From: JACCUZ01 sp038246575
Lineage (GTDB): Bacteria > Actinomycetota > Actinomycetes > JACCUZ01
NCBI GenBank assembly: GCA_038246575.1
Contig: JBBRVU010000046.1
Span: 1 to 24,191 of the forward strand
Direction of reading: 5' to 3'
Length of the DNA stretch: 24,191 bases
Positions 1 to 8,191 of this stretch are shown here, piece after piece. Numbering within the stretch: the stretch's first letter is position 1; each line of letters starts with the position of its first letter. The translations under genes and the position numbers were made by a program. The notes under the pieces are model-generated. The model saw nothing but the letters and a program-made list of their open reading frames with translations, was not told where the DNA came from and did not search any database.

Positions 1-672
1 ACCGCCGCCGTCGAGGTCGCACCAGGTCCCAGCACCGGGGACCGCGGAGTCGCCGATCCGGCCGGGGTACTTCCACGGGTAGCCGCTGGTGGAGACGCCG
101 ACGACCATCTCGCCATGGCGGTCGAGTGCGATGACGTTGATGGTGCCCCACGGCCCGTCGTGCGGGGCGAACCGGTCGACCAGCTCGATGGCAGCCAGCC
201 GGTAGGCCTCGTCGCCCTCCTGGCTCGGCGTCCGCTCCCCCTCGACGGCCTCGTCCGAGGGCGCCAGCGCGTCACGGAAGAGCCGGCGTGACTCAGCGGT
301 GAGCAGCTCGGCGGTGGCGAACCCGTGCTCAGCAGCGAACAGCGCCGCGCCCTCTCCGACAAGAAGACAGTGCTGCGGCAGCCGCTCTAGCACCGCCCGC
401 GCCACTGAGATCGGGTTCGGGTAGTCCTTGAGAGCACCCACCGCACCGAAGGCCTGGGTGGACCCGACCATGAGCGACGCGTCCAGCTCGACCACACCCT
501 GCGCGTTGGGCAGCCCGCCGGTTCCGACGTAGTGGTCGGCCAGGTTGTCCTCGCACGCGCGCAGCGCGACCTCGACCGCATCCAGCGCGGTCCCCCCGTC
601 CCGCAGGACGTCCATCGCCTGCGGAAGGCCGACTTCACTGCGCTCGCTGCCGATGATGATGGCGTCAGTCAT
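1..672 (-). CDS. Ntn-hydrolase, asparaginase/isoaspartyl-peptidase family (3' part off window)
   Basis: This ORF has no stop in the window, so the C-terminal part is missing; 224 residues are visible. It matches the asparaginase 2/glycosylasparaginase family, which self-cleaves to expose an N-terminal threonine and then hydrolyses beta-aspartyl amide or isoaspartyl bonds. The likely nucleophile is Thr177 in WGTINV. The downstream GVSTSG (192-197) and GRIGDS with Arg205 and Asp208 are the usual substrate-binding elements, followed by VPGAG. The ATG at 672 overlaps the stop of the upstream ATPase gene as ATGA, so it is probably the last visible member of the transporter operon. This suggests the imported compound carries a beta-aspartyl or asparagine-linked amide. 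Whether it acts on N-glycosyl-asparagine, isoaspartyl peptides or something else cannot be told from sequence. Confidence 0.85.
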   Translation of the reverse strand, partial: MTDAIIIGSERSEVGLPQAMDVLRDGGTALDAVEVALRACEDNLADHYVGTGGLPNAQGVVELDASLMVGSTQAFGAVGALKDYPNPISVARAVLERLPQHCLLVGEGAALFAAEHGFATAELLTAESRRLFRDALAPSDEAVEGERTPSQEGDEAYRLAAIELVDRFAPHDGPWGTINVIALDRHGEMVVGVSTSGYPWKYPGRIGDSAVPGAGTWCDLDGGG

Positions 673-1499
673 GCGGTTCCGGCCTCCACTGCGGGGATGG
701 TCTGGCCGGCCAGCCGGGGCACCGACGACAGCAGCAGACGCGTGTAGGGATCCTGCGGGTTCGAGAAGACCTCGGCTGTCGGGCCGGTCTCGACGACCAA
801 CCCGTCGTGCATGACGGCGATGCGGTCGCTGACCTGACGCACGACGGCCATGTTGTGCGAGACGAACAGCATGGAGAGCCCGAGGCTGTCCTTGAGGTCG
901 AGCAGCAGGTTGATGATGTTGGCCTGCACGGAGACGTCCAGCGCAGACACCGGCTCGTCGGCGATGAGCACCTGCGGCTCCAGTGCCAGCGCGCGGGCGA
1001 TACCGATCCGCTGGCGCTGACCGCCGGAGAAGGCGCGGGGAAGCTGGTCGACGGCACGCGCCGGGAGCCCGACCAGGTCCATCAGCGACCGGATGCGCGC
1101 CGGCACCTCGGAGCGGGGCACGATCCGGTGGTAGCGCAGCACCTCGCCCAGCGTCTGACCGACGCTCATCCTGGGGTTCAGCGAGCTGTACGGGTCCTGG
1201 AAGACCATCTGCACCAGCCGGCGCTGCGACTTCGACGGAGCGCCGTCGATGACCTCCCCGGCGTAGGACACCGTGCCCTTCGTCGGGGTGTAGAGCCCCG
1301 CCGCGCAGCGGCTCAGCGTCGACTTCCCGCAGCCGGACTCCCCGACCAGACCGAGCGTCTCGCCACGATGCAGCACGAGGTCCACCCCGTCCACCGCGCG
1401 AACCACGGCGTGTTCGCGGCGGAACAGCTTGTCCAGCGGCCCCGCCGAGCGGCCGAAGTGCTGGACAAGTCCGTCGATCCGCAGCAGCTCCTCCGTCAT
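669..1499 (-). CDS. Peptide-type ABC transporter ATPase, DppF/OppF-like (short C-terminus)
   Basis: This is the cytoplasmic ATPase subunit of a dipeptide/oligopeptide/nickel-type importer. Over 276 residues it shows Walker A GESGCGKST (53-61), a Q-loop region near VFQDPYSSLNP (99-109), the signature FSGGQRQR (157-164), Walker B LIADEP (178-183) and the switch histidine in FVSHN. I chose the ATG at 1499 because it overlaps the stop of the upstream ATPase gene (ATGA) and begins right before the conserved fold; an upstream GTG extension has no family-like sequence. The family usually runs to about 320 residues and ends in a cysteine-containing oligopeptide C-terminal domain. Here the protein stops soon after PYTRLLLSSVP, so that region is missing, while the partner ATPase keeps it. 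Together they would form the heterodimeric motor of the importer. Confidence 0.93.
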   Translation of the reverse strand: MTEELLRIDGLVQHFGRSAGPLDKLFRREHAVVRAVDGVDLVLHRGETLGLVGESGCGKSTLSRCAAGLYTPTKGTVSYAGEVIDGAPSKSQRRLVQMVFQDPYSSLNPRMSVGQTLGEVLRYHRIVPRSEVPARIRSLMDLVGLPARAVDQLPRAFSGGQRQRIGIARALALEPQVLIADEPVSALDVSVQANIINLLLDLKDSLGLSMLFVSHNMAVVRQVSDRIAVMHDGLVVETGPTAEVFSNPQDPYTRLLLSSVPRLAGQTIPAVEAGTA

Positions 1500-2515
1500 G
1501 CCCGCACCTCCCCGGCAGCCGGCTCGGCGATGTCGGTCGGCCAGTGCTCGTGGTCGTGGGCCCGCCAGCACGCGCTGGCCCGCATCCGGCCGATGGGTGC
1601 CAGCGGGGGCTGCTCGGTGTTGCACCGGTCGATCACGGCCGGGCACCGGGGGGCGAAGGCGCAGCCCGGGATCGCCTCGAGCAGGTCCGGCGGCGCCCCC
1701 GCGATGCTCAGCAGCCGGTGCACCGGCTGGTCGGGGTCAGGCACCGAGCGCAGCAGCGCCGCGGTGTACGGATGACGTGGCGCGTCGATGAGCTCGCCCG
1801 TCGGGCCGTCCTCGACGATGCGCCCGCCGTACATCACATTGAGGTGCTCGCAGGTGCCGCTGATGACTGCGAGGTCGTGGGTCACCAGCACCAGTCCCAC
1901 GCCCTGCTCGCGACGCAGTCGCGCCAGGATCCCGAGCACCTGGGCCTGGATGGTGACGTCGAGCGCGGTCGTCGGTTCGTCAGCGAGGATCAGCCCCGGC
2001 TCGGCCGAGAGCGCGATGGCGATGCAGATGCGCTGCCGCATCCCCCCGGAGAGCTCGTGCGGGTACGCGCGATACCGCCGCTCCGGGTCCTTGATGCCGA
2101 CCTGGTCGAGCAGCTCGGTCGCCCGCGCTCGGGCCGAGGAGCGCGACATCCCGAGCCGGCGGACGGGGACCTCGGCGACCTGGTCGCCCACCCGCATCGT
2201 CGGGTTCAACGCGGTCAGCGAGTCCTGGAAGATCATCGCCATCGCCGATGACAGGTGCTCGCGGCGCTGCTTCGTCGACATCCCGCTGACGTCGACGCCG
2301 TTGACCACGATCGTGCCGCCGGTGATCGTGGCCGGAACCGGCAGCAGGTCCATCACCGCGCGCAGGGTGAGGCTCTTGCCCGAGCCGGACTCGCCGACCA
2401 GGCCGACCGCCTGACCCGCGGACGCCGACAGCGAGACGCCGCGAACCGCATGCAGCCGGCCCGAGGACAGCGGGATCTCCACGTTGAGGTCGTGCACCTC
2501 GAGCAGCGCGGTCAT
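1496..2515 (-). CDS. Peptide-type ABC transporter ATPase, DppD/OppD-like
   Basis: This is the second ATPase of the importer, 339 residues. Walker A is GESGSGKSL (41-49), with the Q-loop at IFQDSLTALNP, the signature ELSGGMRQR (154-162), Walker B LILADEP (175-181) and the H-loop in VTHD. The C-terminal oligopeptide/dipeptide domain is complete: Cys285, Cys291, Cys298 and Cys316 sit in the GCAFAPRC...RC...AC pattern that in this family can bind an iron-sulphur cluster. The ATG at 2515 overlaps the stop of the permease gene upstream (ATGA) and its own stop overlaps the next ATPase start the same way. This tight coupling fits equimolar synthesis of the subunits. It energises uptake of whatever the binding protein at 4371-5936 captures. 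Confidence 0.93.
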   Translation of the reverse strand: MTALLEVHDLNVEIPLSSGRLHAVRGVSLSASAGQAVGLVGESGSGKSLTLRAVMDLLPVPATITGGTIVVNGVDVSGMSTKQRREHLSSAMAMIFQDSLTALNPTMRVGDQVAEVPVRRLGMSRSSARARATELLDQVGIKDPERRYRAYPHELSGGMRQRICIAIALSAEPGLILADEPTTALDVTIQAQVLGILARLRREQGVGLVLVTHDLAVISGTCEHLNVMYGGRIVEDGPTGELIDAPRHPYTAALLRSVPDPDQPVHRLLSIAGAPPDLLEAIPGCAFAPRCPAVIDRCNTEQPPLAPIGRMRASACWRAHDHEHWPTDIAEPAAGEVRA

Positions 2516-3378
2516 CGCCGCCCGCTCCGCTGCACGAAGCCGTCGGCGATCAGCGCGAGCGCCAGACCGACGACCACCACGGCGAGGCCGGGCACCGCAG
2601 CGAGGTACCACTTGGTGAGGATGAACGCCTGACCCTCCTGGATCATCGCCCCCCAGTCCGGCGTCGGCTGCGGGACGCCGAGTCCGAGGTAGCCGAGGGT
2701 CACGATCGCGAGGATCGACAGCACGATGTCGCTCATCGAGAACACGAAAGCTTGCAGCACGACGTTGGGCACCAGGTGCCGGATCAGGATGCGGTGCGTC
2801 GGCAGGCCGCTGGCGCGGGCGGCCAGCGCGTACTCCTGCTCCTTGGCGACGAGGACCTCGCCGCGGACGATGCGGGCATAGGCGACCCAGCCGACGAGCG
2901 TGATCGCGATGTAGATGCTCGACGTGCCCGGGCCGAGCGCGAACACCATGGCGATCACGAGCACGAAGAACGGGAACGCCACCACGACGTCGACCACGCG
3001 CATCAGCACGGCGTCGAACCAGCCGCCCCGCCAGCCGGCGATCAGCCCCAGCGTCGCTCCGATGAGGAACGGGAAGAGCACGGCGAGCGCGCCGACCCGC
3101 AGGTCGACACGAGCGCCGTAGAGCAGTCGCGCGAACACGTCGCGTCCGAGCTGGTCGGTGCCGAGCAGGTGCCCGCCTTTGCCCGGCTCAGCCAGCGAGT
3201 TGGTGAGGTCCTGCTCGATCGGGTCCCAGCTGGTCAACAGCGGCGCGGCGAGTGCCGCGAGGACGATCAGCCCGAGCAGGCTGAGGCCGATGACCAGAGT
3301 CGGGTTCAGCCGGGTGGACTCGCGGGAGAAGCGGCGCCGCCTGGTTGTCTCGGTGACCTCGGCGACCTCGGCTGTCAC
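2512..3378 (-). CDS. ABC transporter permease, DppC/OppC-like
   Basis: This is an inner-membrane permease of the dipeptide/oligopeptide importer, 288 residues from the GTG at 3378. That GTG overlaps the stop of the DppB-like gene as GTGA. The N-terminus is a polar, Arg-rich cytoplasmic tail, followed by the first hydrophobic segment (LVIGLSLLGLIVLAALAAPLL). After it comes the conserved OppC-type stretch with the GTDQLGRDVF motif. The remaining hydrophobic segments enclose the EAA loop (ARASGLPTHRILIRHLVPN), which docks on the ATPases. Longer in-frame upstream readings run through the neighbouring gene and are not credible. It pairs with the permease encoded immediately upstream to form the translocation channel. 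Confidence 0.92.
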   Translation of the reverse strand: MTAEVAEVTETTRRRRFSRESTRLNPTLVIGLSLLGLIVLAALAAPLLTSWDPIEQDLTNSLAEPGKGGHLLGTDQLGRDVFARLLYGARVDLRVGALAVLFPFLIGATLGLIAGWRGGWFDAVLMRVVDVVVAFPFFVLVIAMVFALGPGTSSIYIAITLVGWVAYARIVRGEVLVAKEQEYALAARASGLPTHRILIRHLVPNVVLQAFVFSMSDIVLSILAIVTLGYLGLGVPQPTPDWGAMIQEGQAFILTKWYLAAVPGLAVVVVGLALALIADGFVQRSGRR

Positions 3379-4316
3379 GACAGCTCCACCCTCGGGTCCA
3401 GCGCCGCGTGGGCGACGTCGGTCATCAGGTTGACGGCGACCACCATCACCGCGAAGAGCAGCGTCACGGCCTGCACGACGGCGAAGTCGCGATTGAAGAT
3501 GGCCTCGAGCATGAGCGTGCCGAGGCCTGGCAGCGCAAAGACGCGTTCCACGACGAGTGTGCTTCCCACCAGGTAGGCGATGTTGACGCCGAGCACGGTC
3601 ACGGACGACACCGCCGCGTTGCGAAGGGTGTGGGACAGGATCACCCGCCGGTGGGTCAGGCCCTTGGCCCGTGCCGTGACGACGTAGTCGCTGTCGAGCA
3701 CACCGATCATCGACGTCCGCAGGCTTCTGATCAGGATCGGGGTCAACGCCAACGCCACGGTCAGGCCCGGCAGCACGATCGAGTGCAGGTGTCCCAGGGT
3801 GTCGGTGCCGAAGCCGGACACCGGGAACAGCCCGACCTTCAGGCCGAGCAGCAGGATGAGCATGATGCCGACCCAGAACGACGGCATCCCCAGCCCGACC
3901 AGTGGCACTGCGCGGATCAGCTGGTCGAGCGCACCGCCGCGACGGCTGGCCGCGAGCACCGCCAGCGGGACGCTGATCAGCAGCGACAGGACGGTCGCCG
4001 CACCGAGGAGCCACAGCGTCGCCGGCAGCCGGGCGAAGACCAGCCCGCTCACGTCGGTGTTGTAGAAGAACGACCGACCGAGATCTCCGTGCGCCAGCCG
4101 TCCCATGAAGTCCAGGTACTGCGCCCACAGCGGCTTGTCCAGGCCGAAGGCCTTGTGCAGCGCCTCCACCGACGCATCGGTCGCGCGGATGCCGAGCAGG
4201 GTCCGGGCCGGGTCACCCGGCACCAGATGGATCATGAAGAAGACGATGAACGTGATGCCGAAGAGCACGGGCAGCAGAGCCACCAGTCGTCGCAGGACGT
4301 AGGTGAGGTGCCTCAT
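3375..4316 (-). CDS. ABC transporter permease, DppB/OppB-like
   Basis: This is the first permease gene of the importer, 313 residues. The N-terminus (MRHLTYVLRRLVALLPVLFG) and the following VPGDP motif are typical of DppB/OppB, which have an early transmembrane helix and then an extracytoplasmic loop. Further membrane helices and an EAA loop (ARAKGLTHRRVILSHTLRN) follow. The ATG at 4316 is preceded by GGAAGG about 11 bases upstream. A 54-base gap separates it from the binding-protein gene, a common arrangement that lets the binding protein be made in excess. I saw no clear hairpin in that gap. The C-terminus (HAALDPRVELS) is the usual end of this family, so the gene looks intact. Confidence 0.93.
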   Translation of the reverse strand: MRHLTYVLRRLVALLPVLFGITFIVFFMIHLVPGDPARTLLGIRATDASVEALHKAFGLDKPLWAQYLDFMGRLAHGDLGRSFFYNTDVSGLVFARLPATLWLLGAATVLSLLISVPLAVLAASRRGGALDQLIRAVPLVGLGMPSFWVGIMLILLLGLKVGLFPVSGFGTDTLGHLHSIVLPGLTVALALTPILIRSLRTSMIGVLDSDYVVTARAKGLTHRRVILSHTLRNAAVSSVTVLGVNIAYLVGSTLVVERVFALPGLGTLMLEAIFNRDFAVVQAVTLLFAVMVVAVNLMTDVAHAALDPRVELS

Positions 4317-4370
4317 ACCGCCCGTGCCCTTCCTTTCCCGAGTTCAGGACTGCTCGAGTTCCCGGCGGCT

Positions 4371-5936
4371 CTACTTGGCGAGGGTCACGTCCTCGAGGTG
4401 GTAGTTGCCGGTCGGGAGTGCCACGAAGCCCTTCACCTTGTCGCTGAAGGAGTAGCTGAAGGGTGAGTAGTACAGGAACGCCAGGAAGGCGTCGTCGGCA
4501 GCCTGCTTCTGGATCGCGGTGTACAGCTTCTGCCGCTCGGCGGGGTCGAAGGTCTTCTGGGCCGCCTTGGTGTCCGCCACGACCTGCGGGTTGTTGTAGC
4601 CGGTGAGGAACGAGTGGCTGCCGGCCTCGGGGTCGACCGCGAAGGTCACGAGCTCGTCCGGGTCGGCGATGTCCATCGTCCAGTACGAGTGGCTGATCTC
4701 GTACTTCATCTGGTTCTGCAGGTCGTGGTTGGCGCTCGGGTCGACGTTCTGGATCTTTACCGTGATGCCGAGCTCCTTGAGGGAGGACTGCAGCACCTGC
4801 GCGATGGCCTGGTCGGTGTTGTCACCGGCCGAGGCCAGGAACGTGGTCGTGAAGCCGTCCGGCACCGAGGACTGCGCCAGCTCGGCCTTGGCCTTGTCCA
4901 TGTCGTACTGGATGCCCGGGGTCGACTTGTCGTAGTACGGGACGTTGGGCATCAGGAACGAGTTGGCCGGGGTGCCGTTGCCGAAGAGCAGCGTCTTGAT
5001 CAGCGCCTCGCGGTCGATCGCGTAGGAGATCGCCCGGCGGACGTGAACGTCGTCGTAGGGCTTCTTCTCCTGGTTCATCAGGATGTAGTCGGTCTTGGTA
5101 GAGGGGAACAGCTTGACCTTCACGCCCTGCTGGTTCTGCAGCTGCTCCACGCTGGAGAACGGCGGGCTCTCGTTGATCTGCGCCTGCCCACCCTGGATCT
5201 GCACGTTGCGTGCGTTGTCGTCGGCGACAACCTTCCACGTCACGCTGTCCAGGGACGGCTTGCCGGCATCCCAGTAGTCCGGGTTCTTGACCAGCTTGAG
5301 CTCGCTGCCCTTGCTCCAGTGGTCCCAGACGAACGGGCCGGTGCCGACCGGTGCGGTGTAGAACTCGTCCGCGGTCTTGCCCGCGTAGTCCTTCGGGAGG
5401 ATCGCGTTGCTGAAGTTGGCCAGGTCGGCCAGCAACGGCGCCCAGGGGTACTTCGTCGTGATGACCACGGTCGACGGGTCGGGGGCGTCGACGTTCTTGA
5501 TCGCGACGTCCAGGAACTCCCAGCCGCCCTTGGTGCTGCGTGCCTTGTCCAGGGAGAACTTGACGTCCTCGGAGGTCATCGGCGATCCGTTGCTGAACTT
5601 CACGCCCTGCTTGATCTTGAACGTCCAGGTCAGCTTGTCGTCGGAGAGGGTGTGGCTCTCGGCAAGCAGCGGGACGACGTCCTTGCCGTCGGGGGTCACC
5701 TCGTAGAGGGACTCCAGCATCTGCTGGAACACCCAGATCGAGGCGTTGCTGAAGACCATCGTGTTGTCCATCGAGACCGAGTCACCCGGCCGGACGATGA
5801 CGAGGTCGCCACCCTGGGCGGCGGCTGCCCCGTTGCCACCGGATGTGTCGTTCTTGTCACTGGCGCCGCTGCCGCAGGCGCTGAGGCCGGTGACCGCGAT
5901 CGCGACCGCGGCTAGGACGGCGATGGGCTTGCGCAA
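4371..5936 (-). CDS. ABC transporter peptide-type solute-binding lipoprotein
   Basis: This is an extracytoplasmic substrate-binding protein of the SBP_bac_5 (DppA/OppA) family, 521 residues. I start it at the TTG at 5936, where GGAGG lies 5 bases upstream. This gives a normal lipoprotein signal (LRKPIAVLAAV...TGLSAC) with lipobox LSAC and the acylated cysteine at residue 21. A longer ATG reading from 5978 would bury the signal peptide and start within the promoter. The mature protein has the family landmarks: a threonine/serine/glycine-rich linker, then the domain with VKFSNGSPMTSEDVKFSLDK, and later YAIDREALIKTLLFGNGTPA. It is first in its operon, under the promoter and putative operator at 5977-6004. 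The ligand cannot be read from sequence; the hydrolases around it suggest a peptide or amide. Confidence 0.94.
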   Translation of the reverse strand: MRKPIAVLAAVAIAVTGLSACGSGASDKNDTSGGNGAAAAQGGDLVIVRPGDSVSMDNTMVFSNASIWVFQQMLESLYEVTPDGKDVVPLLAESHTLSDDKLTWTFKIKQGVKFSNGSPMTSEDVKFSLDKARSTKGGWEFLDVAIKNVDAPDPSTVVITTKYPWAPLLADLANFSNAILPKDYAGKTADEFYTAPVGTGPFVWDHWSKGSELKLVKNPDYWDAGKPSLDSVTWKVVADDNARNVQIQGGQAQINESPPFSSVEQLQNQQGVKVKLFPSTKTDYILMNQEKKPYDDVHVRRAISYAIDREALIKTLLFGNGTPANSFLMPNVPYYDKSTPGIQYDMDKAKAELAQSSVPDGFTTTFLASAGDNTDQAIAQVLQSSLKELGITVKIQNVDPSANHDLQNQMKYEISHSYWTMDIADPDELVTFAVDPEAGSHSFLTGYNNPQVVADTKAAQKTFDPAERQKLYTAIQKQAADDAFLAFLYYSPFSYSFSDKVKGFVALPTGNYHLEDVTLAK

Positions 5937-5941
5937 GGGGA

Positions 5942-5946
5942 CCTCC
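5942..5946 (-). promoter_or_regulatory. Ribosome binding site deciding the TTG start of the binding protein
   Basis: The minus strand reads GGAGG here, 5 bases before the TTG at 5936. No comparable site precedes the longer ATG reading at 5978. Confidence 0.75.
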
Positions 5947-5976
5947 GGCGGGACGGGCCAGCAATTGTCGAAGGTC

Positions 5977-6004
5977 AACCTATGCCTGATATCTCAGTTG
6001 TCAA
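5977..6004 (-). promoter_or_regulatory. Sigma70-type promoter of the ABC transporter operon
   Basis: On the minus strand a perfect -35 hexamer TTGACA (5999-6004) is followed after 16 bases by TAGGTT (5977-5982), a good actinobacterial -10. Transcription would start near 5970, leaving a leader of about 34 bases that contains the GGAGG of the binding-protein gene. The 110-bp divergent interval is much more AT-rich than its surroundings. The promoter for the rightward operon must overlap it; TTGTCG at 5965-5970 is a possible -35 for that direction but I found no convincing -10. Confidence 0.6.
5986..5997. promoter_or_regulatory. Putative operator (imperfect palindrome) inside the divergent promoter
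   Basis: The plus strand reads CTGATATCTCAG, with CTGA/TCAG arms around a 4-bp centre. It fills almost the whole spacer between the -35 and -10 of the transporter promoter, a position where bound repressor would block RNA polymerase. A 10/12 match lies at 22631-22642, upstream of the third gene block. The only transcription factor in the window is the GntR/FCD protein at 16247-16903, so it is the natural candidate. Binding is inferred, not shown. Confidence 0.45.
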
Positions 6005-6046
6005 TCTTTCGTATGTAACCGTTGCGTGACGCTTGATGTCACTGCC

Positions 6047-8191
6047 ATGCTGCCCGCCGTGAAGCTCACAGTCATCGGAGCCGGGGCCATCGGAGGCACG
6101 GTCGGGGCGCACCTGCTGCGCGCCGGCCATGAGGTGCTCCTCTGCGACACCGACCCCGCCCACGTCGCCGCGATCAACGCCCACGGCCTGCGCATCGAAG
6201 GCCCCGTCGAGCAGTTCACCGTGCCCGCCCGCGCGGTGCTGCCGGAGGACCTGCCTCCCGAGATCGAGCGGGCCATCATCGCGGTGAAGTCCCACCACAC
6301 GGCAGCGGCCGCCCAGCTGCTGCGGCACCGGCTGGCACCGGAGGGCTACGTCCTGTCCCTGCAGAACGGACTCACCTCGGACGCGATCGCCGCGGAGGTC
6401 GGAGGTGAGCGGGTGGTCGTCGGTTTCGTGAACTTCGGCGCCGACTACCTCGAGCCCGGCGTCGTGCTCCAAGGCAACGTCGCGACCTTTCGGGTCGGGG
6501 AGCCGGCCGGACCGATCAGCGACCGGGTGCGCGAGCTCGTCGATGCCCTGCCGTGGGCCGAGGCGACTGACAACATCGCCGGCTACCTGTGGTCCAAGGA
6601 GGCCTACGGCGCGATGCTGTTCGCGACTGCCGTCTCCGACCTGTCCATCGCCGACGCCCTCGGCGACAAGCGGTTCCGTCCGCTCATGCTGGCGCTCGCC
6701 CGCGAGGTCCTGGACCAGTCGCCGGCCCCGCCGGAGTCCTTCGACGGCTTCGACCCGGCCGACCTCGAGGGCTCGATCGACCGACTGGTGACGTTCAACC
6801 GGAGCAGCGCCAAGACGCACAGCGGCATCTACCGGGACCTCATGGTGCGCAAGCGCAAGACCGAGGTCGACGACCTGCTGGCCGACCTGGCGGGTCCTCT
6901 CACGACGTACGTGGGTGAGCTGATCCGCGCCATCGAGCGGGGCGAGCGGACCTGCGAGGTCGCCAACCTCGGGCTGCTGGCCAGCTACGAACGGCTGGAG
7001 CGGATCGGTCGCCCGTTGCACGCGGTGGTCCGCGGCCTCCCCGCGCCGCTGCGCGCCCGACGCGGGCCGCTGCTCGGCACCGCGGTGGCCGTCAAGGACA
7101 TGATCGACGTCGCCGGGGTCACCCGCGGCAACGGCAACCCGCGGTCGATGACGGCCGAGCCCGCGACGATCGACGCCCCGGTGGTCGCCCGGCTGCGGGA
7201 AGCGGGCGCCGACGTGTTCGCGACATCCTCGCTGCTGGAGTACGCGGCCGGGGCGCCGCACCCGGACCTGCCGGAGGCGCGCAACCCCAGCGATCCCTCC
7301 CGGACGGCCGGTGGTTCCAGCGGCGGTTCCGCGGCCCTGGTCGCCGCCGGGGTCTGTCCTGCCGCGCTAGGCACCGACACCGGTGGTTCGATCAGGATCC
7401 CCGCGGCCTACTGCGGCGTCGTCGGGTTCAAGCCGAGCCATGGAGCTGTCCCCGTCGATGGGGTCACCGCCCTGGCTCCCACGCTGGACCACGTCGGCGT
7501 CATCGCCCGAGGAGTCCCCACGACCATCGCCGTCTTCGCCGCCATCTCGGGGCAACCGGCCGTCGAGCCGCCACCCACGCTGCGGATCGGCCTGCTGGTC
7601 GACGAGCTCCACGATGAGCGGATCGAGCCAGCGGTGCGGGATGTGCTCCGGAACGCCGTCGAGACCCTGCGCTCGGTCGATGGGATCGAGCTCGTCGAGC
7701 GGGACTGCGGCCCGCTGCACGCGCTGCACGAGACGTTCGAGCCGATCGTGCTGCACGAGGCATGGACCCACCTGGGGCCGATCACCGAGTCCGACCCCGG
7801 GCACTTCGGGGTCGACACCGACCGGCTGCTCAAGGCCGGCGCCGCGGTCGACTCGTCGGCCTACCGCGCCGCCCTCGCGCTCCGCGAGGAGCGGATGGCC
7901 GCCGCCGACCTGGTGCTGGACGGCGTCGACCTGCTGCTCGGTCCGACGGTCGCGTTCTCCGCGCCGGAGTCCACGCCGGTGCTCGACTCGGTGCAGGGCG
8001 AGCTGGAGGGGCTGTTCACTGCGTCGGCCAACCTCACCGGGCAACCGGCCATCACGCTGCCGTGCGGTTTCGATCCCGATGCGCTGCCGGTGGGGCTCCA
8101 GCTGGCCGGGCGCCGTGGTGGCGACCAGGAGCTGCTGGCGGCGGCCTCGGTCGTCGAGCGGGCGCTGCGGGCGTCGCAGGCGCCGGCGTGA
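6047..8191 (+). CDS. Ketopantoate-reductase-like dehydrogenase fused to an amidase
   Basis: One uninterrupted frame of 714 residues joins two enzymes. Residues 1 to about 320 are a KPR/ApbA-type NAD(P)H dehydrogenase: Rossmann motif GAGAIGG (11-17), Lys184 in LWSKEAY and Glu273 in KRKTEVD correspond to the catalytic Lys and Glu of ketopantoate reductase. The asparagine that usually follows four residues after the Lys is a Gly here. From about residue 330 the chain is an amidase-signature enzyme with an intact Lys-cisSer-Ser triad: Lys350 (AVKDMIDVAG), Ser424 (GGSSGGS) and Ser448 (DTGGSIRIP). The amidase part is short (about 385 residues) and has little sequence before the Lys. Start is uncertain: GTG 6026, ATG 6047 and GTG 6059 are all possible and none has a strong ribosome site; 6059 would begin right at the Rossmann strand. 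There are no pantothenate genes nearby, so a redox step plus amide hydrolysis on the island's substrate is more likely. Confidence 0.88.
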   Translation: MLPAVKLTVIGAGAIGGTVGAHLLRAGHEVLLCDTDPAHVAAINAHGLRIEGPVEQFTVPARAVLPEDLPPEIERAIIAVKSHHTAAAAQLLRHRLAPEGYVLSLQNGLTSDAIAAEVGGERVVVGFVNFGADYLEPGVVLQGNVATFRVGEPAGPISDRVRELVDALPWAEATDNIAGYLWSKEAYGAMLFATAVSDLSIADALGDKRFRPLMLALAREVLDQSPAPPESFDGFDPADLEGSIDRLVTFNRSSAKTHSGIYRDLMVRKRKTEVDDLLADLAGPLTTYVGELIRAIERGERTCEVANLGLLASYERLERIGRPLHAVVRGLPAPLRARRGPLLGTAVAVKDMIDVAGVTRGNGNPRSMTAEPATIDAPVVARLREAGADVFATSSLLEYAAGAPHPDLPEARNPSDPSRTAGGSSGGSAALVAAGVCPAALGTDTGGSIRIPAAYCGVVGFKPSHGAVPVDGVTALAPTLDHVGVIARGVPTTIAVFAAISGQPAVEPPPTLRIGLLVDELHDERIEPAVRDVLRNAVETLRSVDGIELVERDCGPLHALHETFEPIVLHEAWTHLGPITESDPGHFGVDTDRLLKAGAAVDSSAYRAALALREERMAAADLVLDGVDLLLGPTVAFSAPESTPVLDSVQGELEGLFTASANLTGQPAITLPCGFDPDALPVGLQLAGRRGGDQELLAAASVVERALRASQAPA

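Noticed and set aside
4317..4370. Possible attenuator between the binding-protein and permease genes (repeated CGAGTTC)
   Set aside because: The repeats are direct, not inverted, and do not form a convincing stem.
4614..5915. A 433-residue plus-strand open frame across the binding-protein gene
   Set aside because: Composition is typical of antisense shadow translation; the minus strand has a lipobox, ribosome site and full SBP_bac_5 features.
6047..8191. Pantothenate biosynthesis (panE) as the role of the reductase domain
   Set aside because: No panB, panC or panD neighbours, a substituted active-site Asn, and fusion to an amidase within a catabolic operon make this unlikely.
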